The notes under the pieces are model-generated. The model was not told the DNA's origin and ran no database searches. It saw only the letters and a program-made list of their open reading frames with translations. A program made the translations under genes and the position numbers. Source: Nereocystis luetkeana (taxonomy: Eukaryota; Sar; Phaeophyceae; Laminariales; Laminariaceae). From it: a DNA stretch of 64,000 nt. The stretch spans positions 3,390,535 through 3,454,534 of the forward strand of contig JARUPZ010000014.1 of assembly GCA_031213475.1 (NCBI GenBank). Direction: 5' to 3'. Each line of letters opens with the position of its first letter. Within the stretch, counting starts at the first letter, position 1. This document shows, piece after piece, positions 22,870 to 36,827 of this stretch.

Positions 22870-25800
22870 GATCGCGGTAGGGTGAAGCGGCAAGCGCGTC
22901 TCCCCGGTGGGTCGTGGGCACCCGGTTCCAGCGCGCGGGGGTTTGCGGATAATTTGGAGGTGTCTGTAGGGGCGAAGGGTGAGCATCAGCCTGTCCCTCT
23001 TGGCGACGCGTTTGACGGCGGCGACGATGGTGAAGAGGACTATCGGGATCAGTTGAGGGCCGCGGACGAGGCGGAGATTGCGCTGGCGGAGGCCAGGAGA
23101 AAAATGCTCGACCCCCCACATGTGCGCTATCGTGTCCACCGCCCGCAAAGATGGCACTCCAATACTATTGAGACTGCTGCACGAGTACTTCGTAGGTCTA
23201 TCTTTATTATCTCTCGCTTGCTCCTTCCTCCGGCTCTTTGTTTTTCGCTAGCACTCACTCGGCGCAGTATGCCCTCGGCCTGCAGGCTGTGTTAGCAAGG
23301 TAAAATCAGCCAACAACCAAGGACAGGCCCAACCCCCGGCGCCGTAGTTTCCGCCTCGATTAGGAGAGGGTGTAGCGTGGCTGGAGTACAGCAGACATCA
23401 ACACTACCGTAGTTTCCGCCTCGATTAGGAGAGGGTGTAGCGTGGCTGGAGTACAGCAGACATCAACACTACCGTTCAGTAGGCGGCCCCCTTTTCATGC
23501 AGGCCTTCCTCGAGGCCATGTTCCAACCCGCATGTCATGTCGACGCTTCCGTTTATTATGCGGTCGGTCGACTCTTTGAGCACACCGTTCCATTCCGATC
23601 GAAATGGCGGCAGTGTGTAGAGTGCTCACAGGCAGCCACCAAAATCGAGGTCAAAATCGAAAAAAGAAAACAGTCCACGCAACACCTATAAAGGTCCCGG
23701 CGACCACGCTCTTCACGGCGGGGTCCGAGTGATTGTTGCAAAAGTGGCCGCCGAGTCTGAGAGCGTCGTACGTATGTAGCTCTTAGAGGACAATAAACAA
23801 AAAGTGTATCAAGTGGCTTGCGTGCGGCAGGGTTGGTGATGCTTTTTTTTTGTTTTGCCGCGGGGCGAGGCCCGTGACCCCGCGGTTTGCCGTCCGGCGT
23901 TTCTTTATACAAGGGGGCGGGTACGCTTTAGGAGATACTGATTTAAGAGAAACACCGAGCTGAGAGATGTCTCATGGTTTTGGCACGGGGGTAAAAAACG
24001 TACCTGGTACCTGGTATTATAGGACAATTCGACGCGAGTCTATTACTAGGCGAGAACTGGCTGGAGTCATGTCGCGCTAAAAATGCCTTCCGAGGCACAT
24101 ACCGTAGCGAGGAGGAGGAGGGGGGGGGGAGAGCCTCCTATGTGACCCCGGATCTGAGTTACGACTAGGAGGGAGGGAGACAGAAAACTAAGGGCGAAAA
24201 TAAACGAAACAGTAAGACAAAACATAAACAAAAAAAACGAAACAAATCTAGTTAAAGAGGGAAGACCGGTTCAACAGAGATTTACTGGGCCCGACACTCT
24301 TAAATCGCAGCCCCCCCCGGTGTCTGGTACAAGTCCACTCCCGCCTGCCCCTTTTGCCAAAGCGACTGCTGTTTAACGTTCAGGCCACGTCGACGGCTCG
24401 CGGGCCCACCCTCTACGGCAGCGGTAAACCTGAACTTTATGAGGCTCTCCCTCGATTGAGGAGCTCCATACATGCGTCAACCAAACGTAGACTTTGAGAA
24501 AAAGTATTTTCTTTTCTTCCTCAACCCTTTTCAATATAGGACTGTGCAGTCCCGTTTTGGGGGACAGACCGATCAAATTCTGAGTCAGTTTGTCCCCAGA
24601 ACGGAACCCTGCTGTCCCAAGAGGAATCCCTTTGATAGCGATCTAGAGAATGATGTAACTTTGGTGTTATGATAGCAACCGTCTTCGAGCATCAGCGTGA
24701 GCGCGCAGCACACGCACGGTTACGATAGCGTTGCTCCCGTGCCGCACGACTCCTGAATGTGTCATTCGGACACCGATTTGCTCCAACCCCCAACCACGCA
24801 GTGGCCATGATGGTTGCTGTAACCGTCACTGTAACAATGGTTACTGTGACCGTCACTGTAACAATGGTTTCTGTAACCGTCACTTTAACAGTGGTTGCTG
24901 CAACCGTCACTTTTACAATGGTTGCTGTAACCGTCAATTGAACAATGGTTGCTGTAACCGTCAATTCAACAATGGTTGCTGTAACCACCACTTCAACAAT
25001 GGTTGCTGTAACCGTCCCTTCAACAATGGTTGCTGTAACCGCACTTTAACAATGGTTGCTGTAAACGTCACTTTAACAATGGTTGCTGTAACCGTCAACT
25101 TTTTTCACCGTCTACTTTCCCCCCGTTCTCAAATCCCGAGACGGTCAAGCCGATGAAAAGCTCACCATGGTCGATATAGGGATGCGGTGATGTACCCATT
25201 TTAGAATACCCCCCCCCTGTGACAAGATCAAAAACGTGGAGACCAAATTAAATAGGGCCAAATGTTGAAGGCAAACATAGCGACATATGTAAGTTTTTGT
25301 GTGTACCGTAGGTCCTATTTGATATGGTCCCCCGTACCGTAGGTTCTTTTTGATATTATCCCCCGTAATATTTAATAGTACCAATTTTATTTTGTTGTTA
25401 CCGAAAAAAGGCCCCATGCCAATTCCAAAAGCAGTTGTTTTTTTGCCGTGACAAGCCGATTTCACCTCGCCTTGTGTCTACTATGGCGTTAAAACCGGAT
25501 GGTCTCAAACTGGGTACACACCACATTTTTGTTTTTTCGACTTTTTTTTCTTCCCGTTTAGTATCTTCGCCCCCCCCCTTTTTTCTTTCTCCCCCCCCTG
25601 CCGTAGCCGTATGCCAGATCAACCATTGGGCCACATGGAAGTCTAGTCTCTTCTCTCCCCTCCCTCCCCACGACGGTTCGTGCCTGTCGTTTTTTTGTGG
25701 CGAGAAAGAAGTCAGCCCATTTCCTCCCCTCGTCGACTCGCGCCTTTCATACACTTACCTAGCACTGCTGCCGTATCACGAACGCTTTTGTTTTGCAAAA

Positions 25801-28800
25801 AAAATATAATAAAAAACTCAAAAAATGAGATTCCAACACGACATTGGCTACTTCTTCAGTTTGAAGGAGCCAGGCCCCCGTCAGTCGGTCAGCCAGGAAA
25901 AATAATCACACCCCTCGGATTGATAGAAAATGATCTACAGATCACAGATCATGATCTACAGATATATCATCCAGTTCCTCGCCCGCCGTTGTCAGTACAG
26001 GCCCAACCTAGAAAACGTGTGCTATGCGTAGACCATGCAGAACATGCAGGTCCCCCTCCCACCCGAAAACATATGCTAAGTACGTACAGATCATACAAGA
26101 TCGAGAATACATCTGCTTTGAAAGGTCGAAACCATGAACTGGGAATGATCTGTTTGATCTGTGGATGATCTGTCTGAGGCATGATTTGTTTTTCTCACCA
26201 AAAAAATGCTGCGTGCCCCTCTCTCCCCTCACGCCGTCCGCGGTCTGACTCTTTTTTTTTGTCGTGACGCGCTCTCGCCCGCGAACTGATTTCGGCCCAG
26301 GTGGACATGGCGGCGATTTCCGCGGTCCAAGCCGCCTTCGCGCGCGGCTTTCCGTTTCAAAGGCACGGCAGAAAATTCGAGGAGACTTCCGTGCGATCGT
26401 CGCTCAAGGACCTGATGGTATCTGACGGTCCCGCGAGGCTCATCGGGTGAGCGAGTCAACGAAGGCGAAGAAGAGGATGGGGCTGGGGGGGGGGGGGGGG
26501 CGGGGGGTGTACTCGATAGGAGAGATGTACTCGATCTCATGTGTGGCCGTAGTCGTATGACCATAGACCTTCGCATCCCTACAATGGCGGGGAGGGGGGG
26601 GGGGGGGGGAGGGGGGGCGCGCTCTTGACGACGTGTTCTGTATCGTAATTTTCTCGAACAATCTACAAAATCGAATAAAAACCCAGCTCTCGCTGCCCCC
26701 CCCCCCCCTCCTCTTGGGCTACAACCCGGCGTACTACTCTGGGTGTCTGACAATAGAAGGACTGCTTGGAATTCATGTTGATGTCTAAGCGTTGCTTGTA
26801 TTTCCGTCCAAAACGGTATACCAGGTATTTACTGTTTATCGTTGTTAGTCGTTGGCTGTTGTTTAGTATTGCGGGTGAATGCGAGTTTTGCTATCCTGAC
26901 GGCGCCATCAAAACAAATAGGTGCGCGCGTACCCCTGCCCACTACCCCGAAGCGTCTCGCCACCACCAACGCACACAAGTTAACAACACGTTTACAACTA
27001 TCCTGAGACGCGAGTTGCTACTGAATAGCGACAGCTTTATCGCACTAAATATATATAATTGGAAATGAGCGTATTTGTGGGGATGTTGGGTTGGGCACCG
27101 GGTGGTGGTTTCCCTCCCCAAGCAAATGACACAACGCCATTTCTAGCGCTGTCTGCGTTATATCACGCACGCCCTTGGACTCTAGGGAAGGGGGGGGGTG
27201 TACTCGATAGGAGAGACGCACTCGATCTCATGCGTGGCCGTAGTGATATAACCATAGACCCTCGCATCTCTACAATGACGGGACGGAGCACGTCGGGTTT
27301 TCACCGACCAGGCAGACACTGCTTGCTTGCACCAAGCGCGAAGCGCAACGTGAGGTGTCCGGCGAATCGCATGAAGGGTGAGCTGCGTCCTACTAAGAAT
27401 CGCTTGTGAGGCGGACTTGCATATTGCATGACAGCTTCAATGATTTGATTTAATTTCCAGCGTAGGCATTGCCAGAGACGTACTCATTGGTTGCCTGCCT
27501 TAACAATCTGACCATTGACCACGCATCTCTTTCGAGACAGAGCACCGTTTCTACTCCTGATAGAGAGACCTCCAGCATTTCCCCGATTTGGCCGCTCACT
27601 ACGTTTTTTCCATGTATGTGTTACATACCTGGTAGGAGCTTTTTGCTAATCTTAGACTGTAGGGGGGGGGGGGGGGCGTGTACCAGACAGGCCAGCTCGC
27701 TCGCACTGATCTCCTCACTGCCTCTCCTCATCTCAACGAGACCTTCCAACGAATTGAGGATATATAGCTCGAAAATACGCGTGCTTCATAGCACGGAAAC
27801 ATTAAAAAATTATTTACGAGGCGTTTCGTTGGAGGAGCTTTAACACTCTCCTTGGGCCTTTTTTTTCATCGGAGAGCTTTTCTTCCATCACTTCCAAAAA
27901 CAAATCGTGCATTTTTTTCATCTTCCAGATCTTCCTGTCTCCCCCCCCCCAAATATATGAAATTTAAGTTTCCTGATATTTTTGGTTCTTTCTGAAGGGT
28001 TCCTCAAGTTGAGCCAAAATGCCCCCCTATCTTGATACACGTGTCTAAATAAATCCAAAACTCCCAAAAAATTGGAAAAAAAAGTCTCCGATAAAAAAAG
28101 ACCCTCACCCCACGTTACTGCCTAGCCCTCGATTCACAATCCCATGGACGAGGTAAACAATACCACACATTCACATCCCCCGAATAAATTGGGCAGCTCC
28201 CTCGGTTGAGTAGGAGCCCCCCGTCCGTGAGGCATAATAACGTGTCTGATGGCTCAACACACACATCGGACTCCTCAATACACGATGGATCTTTTTCGTC
28301 GCGTTCCAAAACAAACTGGGTTGCCCCCTCAGCTATGAGTAGGAACCCCATCCGTGAGCCACATGTCTGGGGTTCGAAATACATCGGGTCCTAACGTATT
28401 GGTTACTTCGAGGGTTGAGGATCCCCGTCAGTGATATAGTGGGGGGTGGAAACCCTTTATAGTGCCCTCGTACGTAGCGCGGCTCCTCGAAGCGGAACAA
28501 CCGCGCTCCCTTCCCCTCTCGTTTGTGTGCTCGAGAGGCCGCTCGGGGGTTACCCTTCCCGCTCACAGCACAGCCCTCGCCGGCGCCCCCCTGCGCGCTT
28601 TGCCTCTTTATGACACATTCCTCACTTTTTTGCCGGGGTTGGGGGGGCTAAGGCTGCTGTCCCACTACCTGTTCTGGATCGTGCTGCTGCCCTTCGCGCG
28701 GAAGCATGAGGACCGGGACAGCTCGCTGTTGCTCCACCACCTCGACGGCCGTGGGTCGAGCGAACCGTCAATAAAGGTGGGGGAGGCAGGACAAGCTAAA

Positions 28801-31800
28801 TCACACGTATCATAGCGGGCGAGGGGCATCCGCATATATCGTAGAAATGGGAAGATGTTGATGGGGGATAAGTAAAAGCGAGCTACTGTGTTATGGCAGG
28901 CGCTAGTAGTGACCAACCCCGCTTTTTTGTTAGTCTAATCATTTTCTCACGGATGGAGCTCCTCAGCTGAACTAGTATGGTTGGAGCACCCGTTTTAGCC
29001 CTTTTAGAACCGCAGTCCCGTCTTTGGGGACAAACCACTCTAAATGTAAGTAATTTCCCCCCGAAAATGGGACTGCGGCCCTAAAAGGGTCAAATACCGT
29101 CCGGTCTTAAATGCCACAGCAGAGAGACCACAAGGTAAAAAAACGGCTTGTCACGAGAAAAACAAACAAAAAAAGATACTTCGAGCTACGAGCTCGTATG
29201 GGATGTTTTTTTTTCAATACTTTACTGTAAGATAAGACGATATCAGAGACAAAAGCCACGTAAATTGGTGTTATCACGGGTTGGTCTTGATTTCGGTACG
29301 CCATTGTATTGTTAAGCGTCACCTGTCAGATACCTACGTAGCCCATGGGATGGTTTTCGGCCTTACACGAGCTTACAGTTTCCCCCCCTCAAAACCGGTT
29401 GTTGGCGCTCCGCAACCGCGGTGGCTCAGACGTTTTCAGGTGCTACCTGACGCTATCGCGGTGCCGGTCAGCTGTGACTTACCTATCCCCTTGGTGGTCT
29501 TAATTCGGTTGGACTCACGGCTTACGAGTTTTGGAACTAGTTCCTAATTGGGCAGCCCTAACATAAGCGTGGGATGCTCGCATTCGGGTCACCGGGTCCG
29601 TTGAGGGGTCTGAGGAATCCTGCTTGGTCTTTGCCGAAGTGGTCCCACGTGTTTTGTTAGCGCATCAGTTTTGTCGTTTTGGCTTGCGCGCTTTTATCTC
29701 CTAGTTCCGGGCCTGGGGCTGAAGATTTCAGAACAAGTTCAGCCTACTGTAGTGCGTTTATTACACACGCGGTGTGGCGTGTAAACGGGTAGTGTGGTAT
29801 GTTTTGAAGAAACTCGCATCCCCCTTCCCCCCCGACCCACCCACCCACCTGCCTGTAGAGGAGCGACTTTCCTCCCCCCATTCCGACGGCGGCTTGCTGA
29901 TTCTCCCCCCCCACGCAGGTTCGTCTGAGGAGCAGCAGCGTGACACTCCGGGACACCTCCGCCTCGCCCGTGTTGACGTCGGCCACAGCACTAAGAGTGT
30001 GGGCGGGAGGAGGAGTCGAACTCGACAGCGCGGGACCGGAGCCCCGGAGCCCACCAAGTTACGCCTCCTCTCGCCAGAGACAATTCGGGTCAGAAACCCC
30101 GCTATCATCCAGTCGACGGGAAGAGGGAGCGTACGGATGGGGAAAGGGGCAAGGGTTTCGGGAAAGTTGGAGGGGTGGGTCGTCGCCGGAGGAATCGCCC
30201 GAGGCATCGCCTGGGTCACCGCCCGGGGCTTCGCCCGGGGCGGCATCGCCCGGGGCATCGTCCGAGGCGAGGCGTTCCCGAGCAGGGTTGTCGCCGAACG
30301 AGGCGGAGGCTCTCGTGGTTGCGGTGGTGGAGGCGTGGTCCAGCATGAGGTATGCTATACACGGTCGCGCGCGACGCAACAGTCTCGTTGTTCTGCGAAC
30401 CCTCAGCGAGTGTACTTGAGACGAACTGCTGTAACTCGCAGCGTATACTAGTATATCCCATTTTGATCCATTTCACTACCGCGCGAATTTTTCCGCTCTA
30501 CGTACGTATTCCCAAGTAGCCCCCCCTCCCCATATTATATACCTGGTATATATATGTTGGGTTGACGTCAGTTGGCGACGCCGCTGTAAAACACGCCTCT
30601 CACTGGGCGAGCTAGACAACCAGGGTACCGTTTTTTTTGTATTGTTTTGGCCACGGCTGGCGGTCGAGTTAGATCACTTGTGTTCGGGGAGAACCTGCAC
30701 TCCGTACAAGGAGGATGATCATATCGCGTAGTGTGTATATGGTACGGCACCCACGAGGTAGTTACATAGTAAACCCATTCTGTCTGTGAAACAGCCACAC
30801 CAGAAAAAACAAATCCGCCTCACAAGCGGTTCTTAGTAGGACGCAGCTCACTCTCCATGCGGCTCGCTCCGACACCTCACGGCGCTTCGCGCTTGGCGCA
30901 AGTAATAACAGCCTGATCGTTGAAAACCCGACGTGCTCCGTCTCGGCATTGTAGGGATGCGAGGGTCTATGGTCATACGACTTCCGCCATGCATGATATT
31001 GAGTACCCCCCCCCCAAAAGAAGGGATGCAGTTCTCAGAGGCTTTACAACTACTGCAGCCGAAATATTTCTACTCGATATATTTGATCTATCCGGCGAGT
31101 CGTAGTCGGGCGGGGCTTGACGCCGAACGAGGCGGAGGAGGGTCTCCTGGTTGCGGTAGTCGAGACGTGGTCAGTCATGGGGTATACGTCTGGGCGGCAA
31201 GCCTCGTTGTCCTACACCCCCGGAATGTTGATACGCGCTTGCTGAGGATTATCCCTTATCTGCAACTACCGTATAATATGGGTGTACGATACATAGTAAA
31301 TATGACCTACGGTTTACACTAAAACCTACCCGGTATATATTTCGCTATTTTTACGAACAATATTTGGTCCTATTTACTATGCCCCTCCGTAATATTAGTA
31401 CGTATACAAGTTACTAAGGCTACGAGCCTACTACAGGAATGGAGACAGTTCGAGGTGGATCGGTTTTCGCAAGAGGTCGAAAGCGAAGCCTTTCCTCTTC
31501 GTTCGGCGACTGACAACACGACACACGGGAGAGTCGGCGAGGGGGAGGCCTAACTAACATGCGCCAGACGCCTGTCTGTGCGGTACCGCCGTGATATGTA
31601 TGTAGTTCGAAACCGTCAGAATAAGTGCCAATTATCAGAAAAAAAGAGTTCACGATGGACGTATACACTATATGGACGTATACACTATATACGCTGCGGC
31701 CTTTTCCATGCCTGCAGAGCGTGCGTTGGGAAGTTATCGTAGTCCGGCCTCGTCAGGCGTGGGTTGGACCCGCCACCCACGCACGGTTCGAGAACGCCAA

Positions 31801-34800
31801 CCACCCTTGCCCCCCAACAAGTGCTCGATCAAGCGATGCGCGGAGAGGCGGGACAGATACTGAAACTTTTTTTTTTTTTCTTGGTGTGAAACAAAGGAAA
31901 CTGCCGTACAAACAAAAACATACATGGGACCAGCCTGATCGTAAAATAAATGTAAGGTACTGCTGTCGGTTAGCAAGCGACAACCTACTCACTCTGTTCA
32001 GTAGGCTACTGCAATAGGCCAGTAGGCTATCCCCTTCTAACCAACATAATATATGTATATATGTATATAATTATATGTATATAGCATATTTATATATTTA
32101 CATGCATATTTATATGTATATGTATATATATAGTTATACATATACGAAGCACATATATAATTGTGAGTTCGACTCGGTCCCGGCATCGATCTCCGGGGCG
32201 TACCCCTCGCCACGTGCTACTGGTCAGAATAGAGGAATTCCCCTTCCCCTACCTTTTTTACCTGGAAAAGTCGATACTCGCCCGAGAATCGAACTCGCGC
32301 ATACCGTTTGGACCTTTTTTGCGCTTATCTAAACGCCCCTCACGCTTTTTAAGGTCCGACTCTGGTACACTGCTGCTGTTTTCAAAGCATGTAGTCTTTC
32401 AAACCATGTGGTCGGAAAATGCATCAGTGGGTATCCTTGGGTTCGGTCGGCATAAGCCCCTCCTTTGATTTTCGATGCTTCTCTCTCCGTCTGCCTTCGA
32501 TCTTCGTCTAGTCTTCCTGCTGACCTTCCCGACGAAGGTCACGCCCCACGGTGTAGGAAAACCGTCCACACACAAAAAAATCGTTGCTTTAGTTTTCCGG
32601 GTTGACTGCTGGGGTCACTACCCCCTTTTTGCATGTTAGTGAGTACCACTCTGCAAGAAAAGTATAAGGATCGCTTAGACAAAAAATGTTATTACACGAA
32701 AGGTCCTTATGAACCCGTTTAGAGTGGCACGAGCTTTCGTCAAACCCAAACACGGTGCGCGCTTGCTTGCGTGCTTATAGTCGCCACCGAACAGTCAGCT
32801 CATGAAAAAACCCCATCAATCGGTAGGTCTTCTCTGGGAACATCTCTCCGGGCAAGGCTGGTGCTATTGCCCATCGCGGTGGCCACCGTCCGCAGCGGGC
32901 TGGAAAAAGTGCTCTGTACCTGCTACCCTTTTTTGGAGAATGGTGGCGGTGAAGGGCAGCAGCTCCTGGCGTCGCTGCACGAGGTAAGCTGCGGACGCCC
33001 GGCCAAGCAAAACTGTGGTCCATTGGACGGGCTTGCCGGGCTCTATTTAGTGGCGGGCGGCGGCACGACATCGCCTGTCTGCTGGTCCCTTCTCATGATA
33101 AAGATGCAAGGCGCGTACGTACCGTAGTCGGGGAGGGGGGGGGTGTACTCGATAGGAGAGATGTACTCGATCTCATGCATGGCCGTAGTTGTATGACCAT
33201 AGACCCTCGCATCCCTACAATACCGGGACGGAGCATGTTGGGTTTTAACCGACCAGGCAGACATTGCTTGCACCAAGCGCGAAGCGCCGTGAGGTGTCTG
33301 GCGAGTCGCATGAACGGTGAGCTGCATCCTACTAAGAACCGCTTTTTGAGGCGGACTTGCATATGGATGACAGCTTCAATGAATTTATTTAATTTTCGGT
33401 GTAGCCCCTTCCAGAGACAGCAATGGGAGTACGATGTAACTGCCTCTTAGGTGCCTTACCATAAACACTACGCGATACGATCATTCCTACTTGTACGGAG
33501 TAAAGCTTGTTCACCTCGCACAAACGATCTAACTCGACAACCAGCTGTGACCGACCGCCAAAAAACAAAAAACAAAAACGGTACCCTGGCTGTCTAGCTC
33601 ACGTGAGCGGCATGTTCTACAGTGTCGCTTGCCAACCGACGCCAACCCAACCGATATAAAATAGGGGGGGGGGGGGGCGTACTCATTGCTTGCTTGCCTT
33701 CGTCATTTGGCCATTGACCACGCATCCCTTGAGAGACGGAGCACCGTTTCTACTCCTATTCAGTAATAGAGACACCTTCAACAATTGAGCGCTCATTACG
33801 TAGTTTCCATATATTACATAATTTGTTTTTGCTAATCTTATCCCCTCCCTGTTTGGCCACCTGTGGCCACATCTATCTCCTAGGATAGCGATCGTTTTGT
33901 CGCTGCTATCTAGTGCATCAAACTCTTACGTGTCCACATTCGTCTATTTCCCTCACCTCCTCTTTTAACACATCCCGTTGCTCATTGTGTATTTCACGTT
34001 CTCCTATTGTGTTAGCTCTAGTCTCTATCGCTTTGCCACACGGGCACATTTGTGCATCTATCTTCCTCCTTCCTGCTACTAGTATACTCTTCTTCGTTCA
34101 GGCAGGTCCAGGTCACCTACACGAATANNNNNNNNNNNNNNNNNNNNNNNNNNNNNNNNNNNNNNNNNNNNNNNNNNNNNNNNNNNNNNNNNNNNNNNNN
34201 NNNNNNNNNNNNNNNNNNNNNNNNNNNGATAGGTGACCCCCCGACCTAAGTTATGACTATTATGAAGGAGGCAGAAAAATATTGGCGAAGACAAAACATG
34301 GGATGGGGAAAACAAAACAAAACCACTCTGTAATGCCTATCTTCAGCCTCCCCCCCCCCATTGAGTTCTCGAACAGTATGAGGGTATCGTCTCCATTGTT
34401 TTAGGGCTTGTGAATTGGCTGGCTTTGCAAGGTTACCGATTATAGTTGTTAGTTGGGTAGGTAATAATCTAGTTACTAATAGTTACTTGTGTGCGGTAAT
34501 TTTAGGAGCCCTGCATCTTTGCATCCCGACCGGCGCGTGTGAAGCTCGAAACGTGGTTTGCATCGACAAAGCCTGCCGGCAAGGCAGTTACCGTGAAGAG
34601 CCTTGCGTTCGCACACAGGGGAGGGCGCGCTCGTTTCTCCTGCAGCGCTCGTTTCCTCGGCAACGGCTAAAAGTTGCTGAACACAAGTCGAACCTACCAT
34701 TTTTCGGAAGGCTCTCTCTCTCTCTTTCGATCGGGTCTTTCCGAAAACGCCTCCCTCGTTGTTGGTCAGTATTGGCAGCCTTAGCCTTTCCGTCCGAAAC

Positions 34801-36777
34801 AAATCGAGCGCTGAAAAACGATCGCGTCCCGTGAGAATTCAACGCCCTTTAGGGTAGAGGGCTTACCTCGCGATACATGCCAAGGTAGGGGTGCACCAAT
34901 TTTTTCTGAGTTTCCTAAGCGTGAAGAGCTCCTTACTATTCATAAGTCATTTATGATAAAATTGAAAAGTACCAACCCGACGAACCACGGCCTACCTTAG
35001 GTGTGCAAACACCATTAGCAAAAAGCAAAAAAACATCCGACGATTTTGGGTTAAGGGGCCCCGTCATGCGGAAACAATTTTAGCCACCGAACTAGTGTAA
35101 TAAGTAGCCGTCGGATAAGGCGTGCCTTACCCACAGCCCTACCGTTTTCCCATGCTCCAGTCGTTTTTCCCTCAACGGTACTCCTTATGTGTACCTGCTC
35201 TGCGACCGCGTGTTGTGATTCCTTCGGAAACCAAAACCAAACCAAAGCCACACGGTGCACGCACGTAATTGCAGGAAGTCGCGACGAAGTTCATCCCTCG
35301 CTTTTACTACGAGGGGCCTTTCGTTACATCAACGCGAGAAGAGGAAAGCGGCGGCGGCGGCGGCGCGCAGCGGCGGCAGCGGCGGCTGCAAATCAGCAGC
35401 AGAAAAAGAAGAAGAACAAGATGTGGAGGTCGGTGGCAAAACCGTGGGGAAGCCATCATCACCACCGTCGTCCCGTGCCCGTTGCCGCCGCCCCAAAGTT
35501 TTCTCGACATCTCACCGACTTTGTCGACGACGGCAGCGGCAGCGGCGGCGGCGGCGGCGCGACCACCGCGTGGGAAGGTTACCGACCAGCCCACTGTGAC
35601 GGGGGCGGCGGCGGGACGGCTACTGCGCGGGGCGGACGGAGAGGTAAACGAGTTCGGAGAGATCGCCTACGGAGGGAGGGAGGAGAGGGGCAGGGGGGGG
35701 GCGGGGAGAGGGGGAGCGCGGGGTGGGGTGTACTCGATAGGAGAGATGTAAAATCGATCTCATGCCGCGGCCGTAGTCGTATGACTATAGACCCTCGCAA
35801 TCCTACAATGCCGGGACGGAGGATGCCGGGTTTTTCATAGATCAGACAGACATTGCTTGCACCAAGCGCGAAGCACCGTCAAGTGTTCGGCGAGTCGCAT
35901 GAAGGGTGAGCTGCATCCTACTAAGAACCGCTTGTGAGGCGGGCTTGCATATGGATGACAGCTGTATAAGTTGATTTTATTTCCGGTATAGCCACTTCTA
36001 GAGACAGCAATGGGGAGGGGGGGGTGAGCGGGGAAGGGCGGGAGGAGGGGGGTACTAGATATCATGCATGGACGTAGTCTTATGACCAGAGATCCTCGCA
36101 TCCCTACAATGCCGGGATGGAGCACGTCGGGTTTTCACCACAGACATTGCTTGCACGAGCGCGAAGCGCCGTGGGGCGTCCGGCGAATCGCATGAAGAGT
36201 GAGCTGCATCCTACCAAGAACAGCTTGTAAGTGGGGGAGGGCGGGGGCAGGGCGGGAAGGGAGGGGGGTGGGGGATGCGTCGAGTGCAAGCTGGCACCGC
36301 AAACGCCGGCGGTACGTTGACGCGAACATCATCCGTTTCAAAACAAGCAAAATATCGTCGGGATCGTCCACCTCCCTGAAACCCTGTTTCGTACACCCTT
36401 CCGGTATGGTATTTAAAGTATTTTCGGGCGCGCTCTCTCTGTGGTGGAAAGCCAACCCCATTCTGACTACCCGTGCCCAATCCGCTCCATATCACCGCGC
36501 CCTCTTTTGGTTGCCTTCGATATTTAAAATTCCACAGGATGGGGAAGGGAGCACTCGCACAAAGAGAGAGAGGCCAGGCGACGCAAAGAGGCGGGAGAAA
36601 CACTCTTCACGACCAGCACCACCCTTCGATACGTTTTCCCGAACCCACAAAGGCGAGAGAACAACCCCCCCCCCCCCCCCTCCCCCCCCCCCCCCCTCCC
36701 CCCCCCCCCCCCCCCCCCCTCCCCCCCCCCCCCCCCCCCCCCCCCCTCCCCCCCCCCCCCCTCCCCCCCCCCCCCCC

Positions 36778-36827
<50 letters not shown>

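Larger units (their letters stand above)
23472..24805. other. Part of intron 3
   Basis: Contains a doubled TACCTGGTA 9-mer (24001-24016), a SINE fragment and a palindromic element. Nothing coding is supported. Confidence 0.4.

Noticed and set aside
22438..23295. Whole 285-codon frame as a single-exon gene
   Set aside because: The flanks lack coding bias; only 22645-23121 fits the exon phases of the larger model.
24731..25156. Cys-rich repeat protein (NNGCCNRHF units)
   Set aside because: Frame is broken by a 26-bp unit, no start or splice support, and both strands are open.
32163..32300. Possible tRNA or SINE: AGTTCGATTCTCGG on minus and GAGTTCGACTCGG on plus
   Set aside because: Box B-like words only; no matching box A, acceptor stem or family copies.
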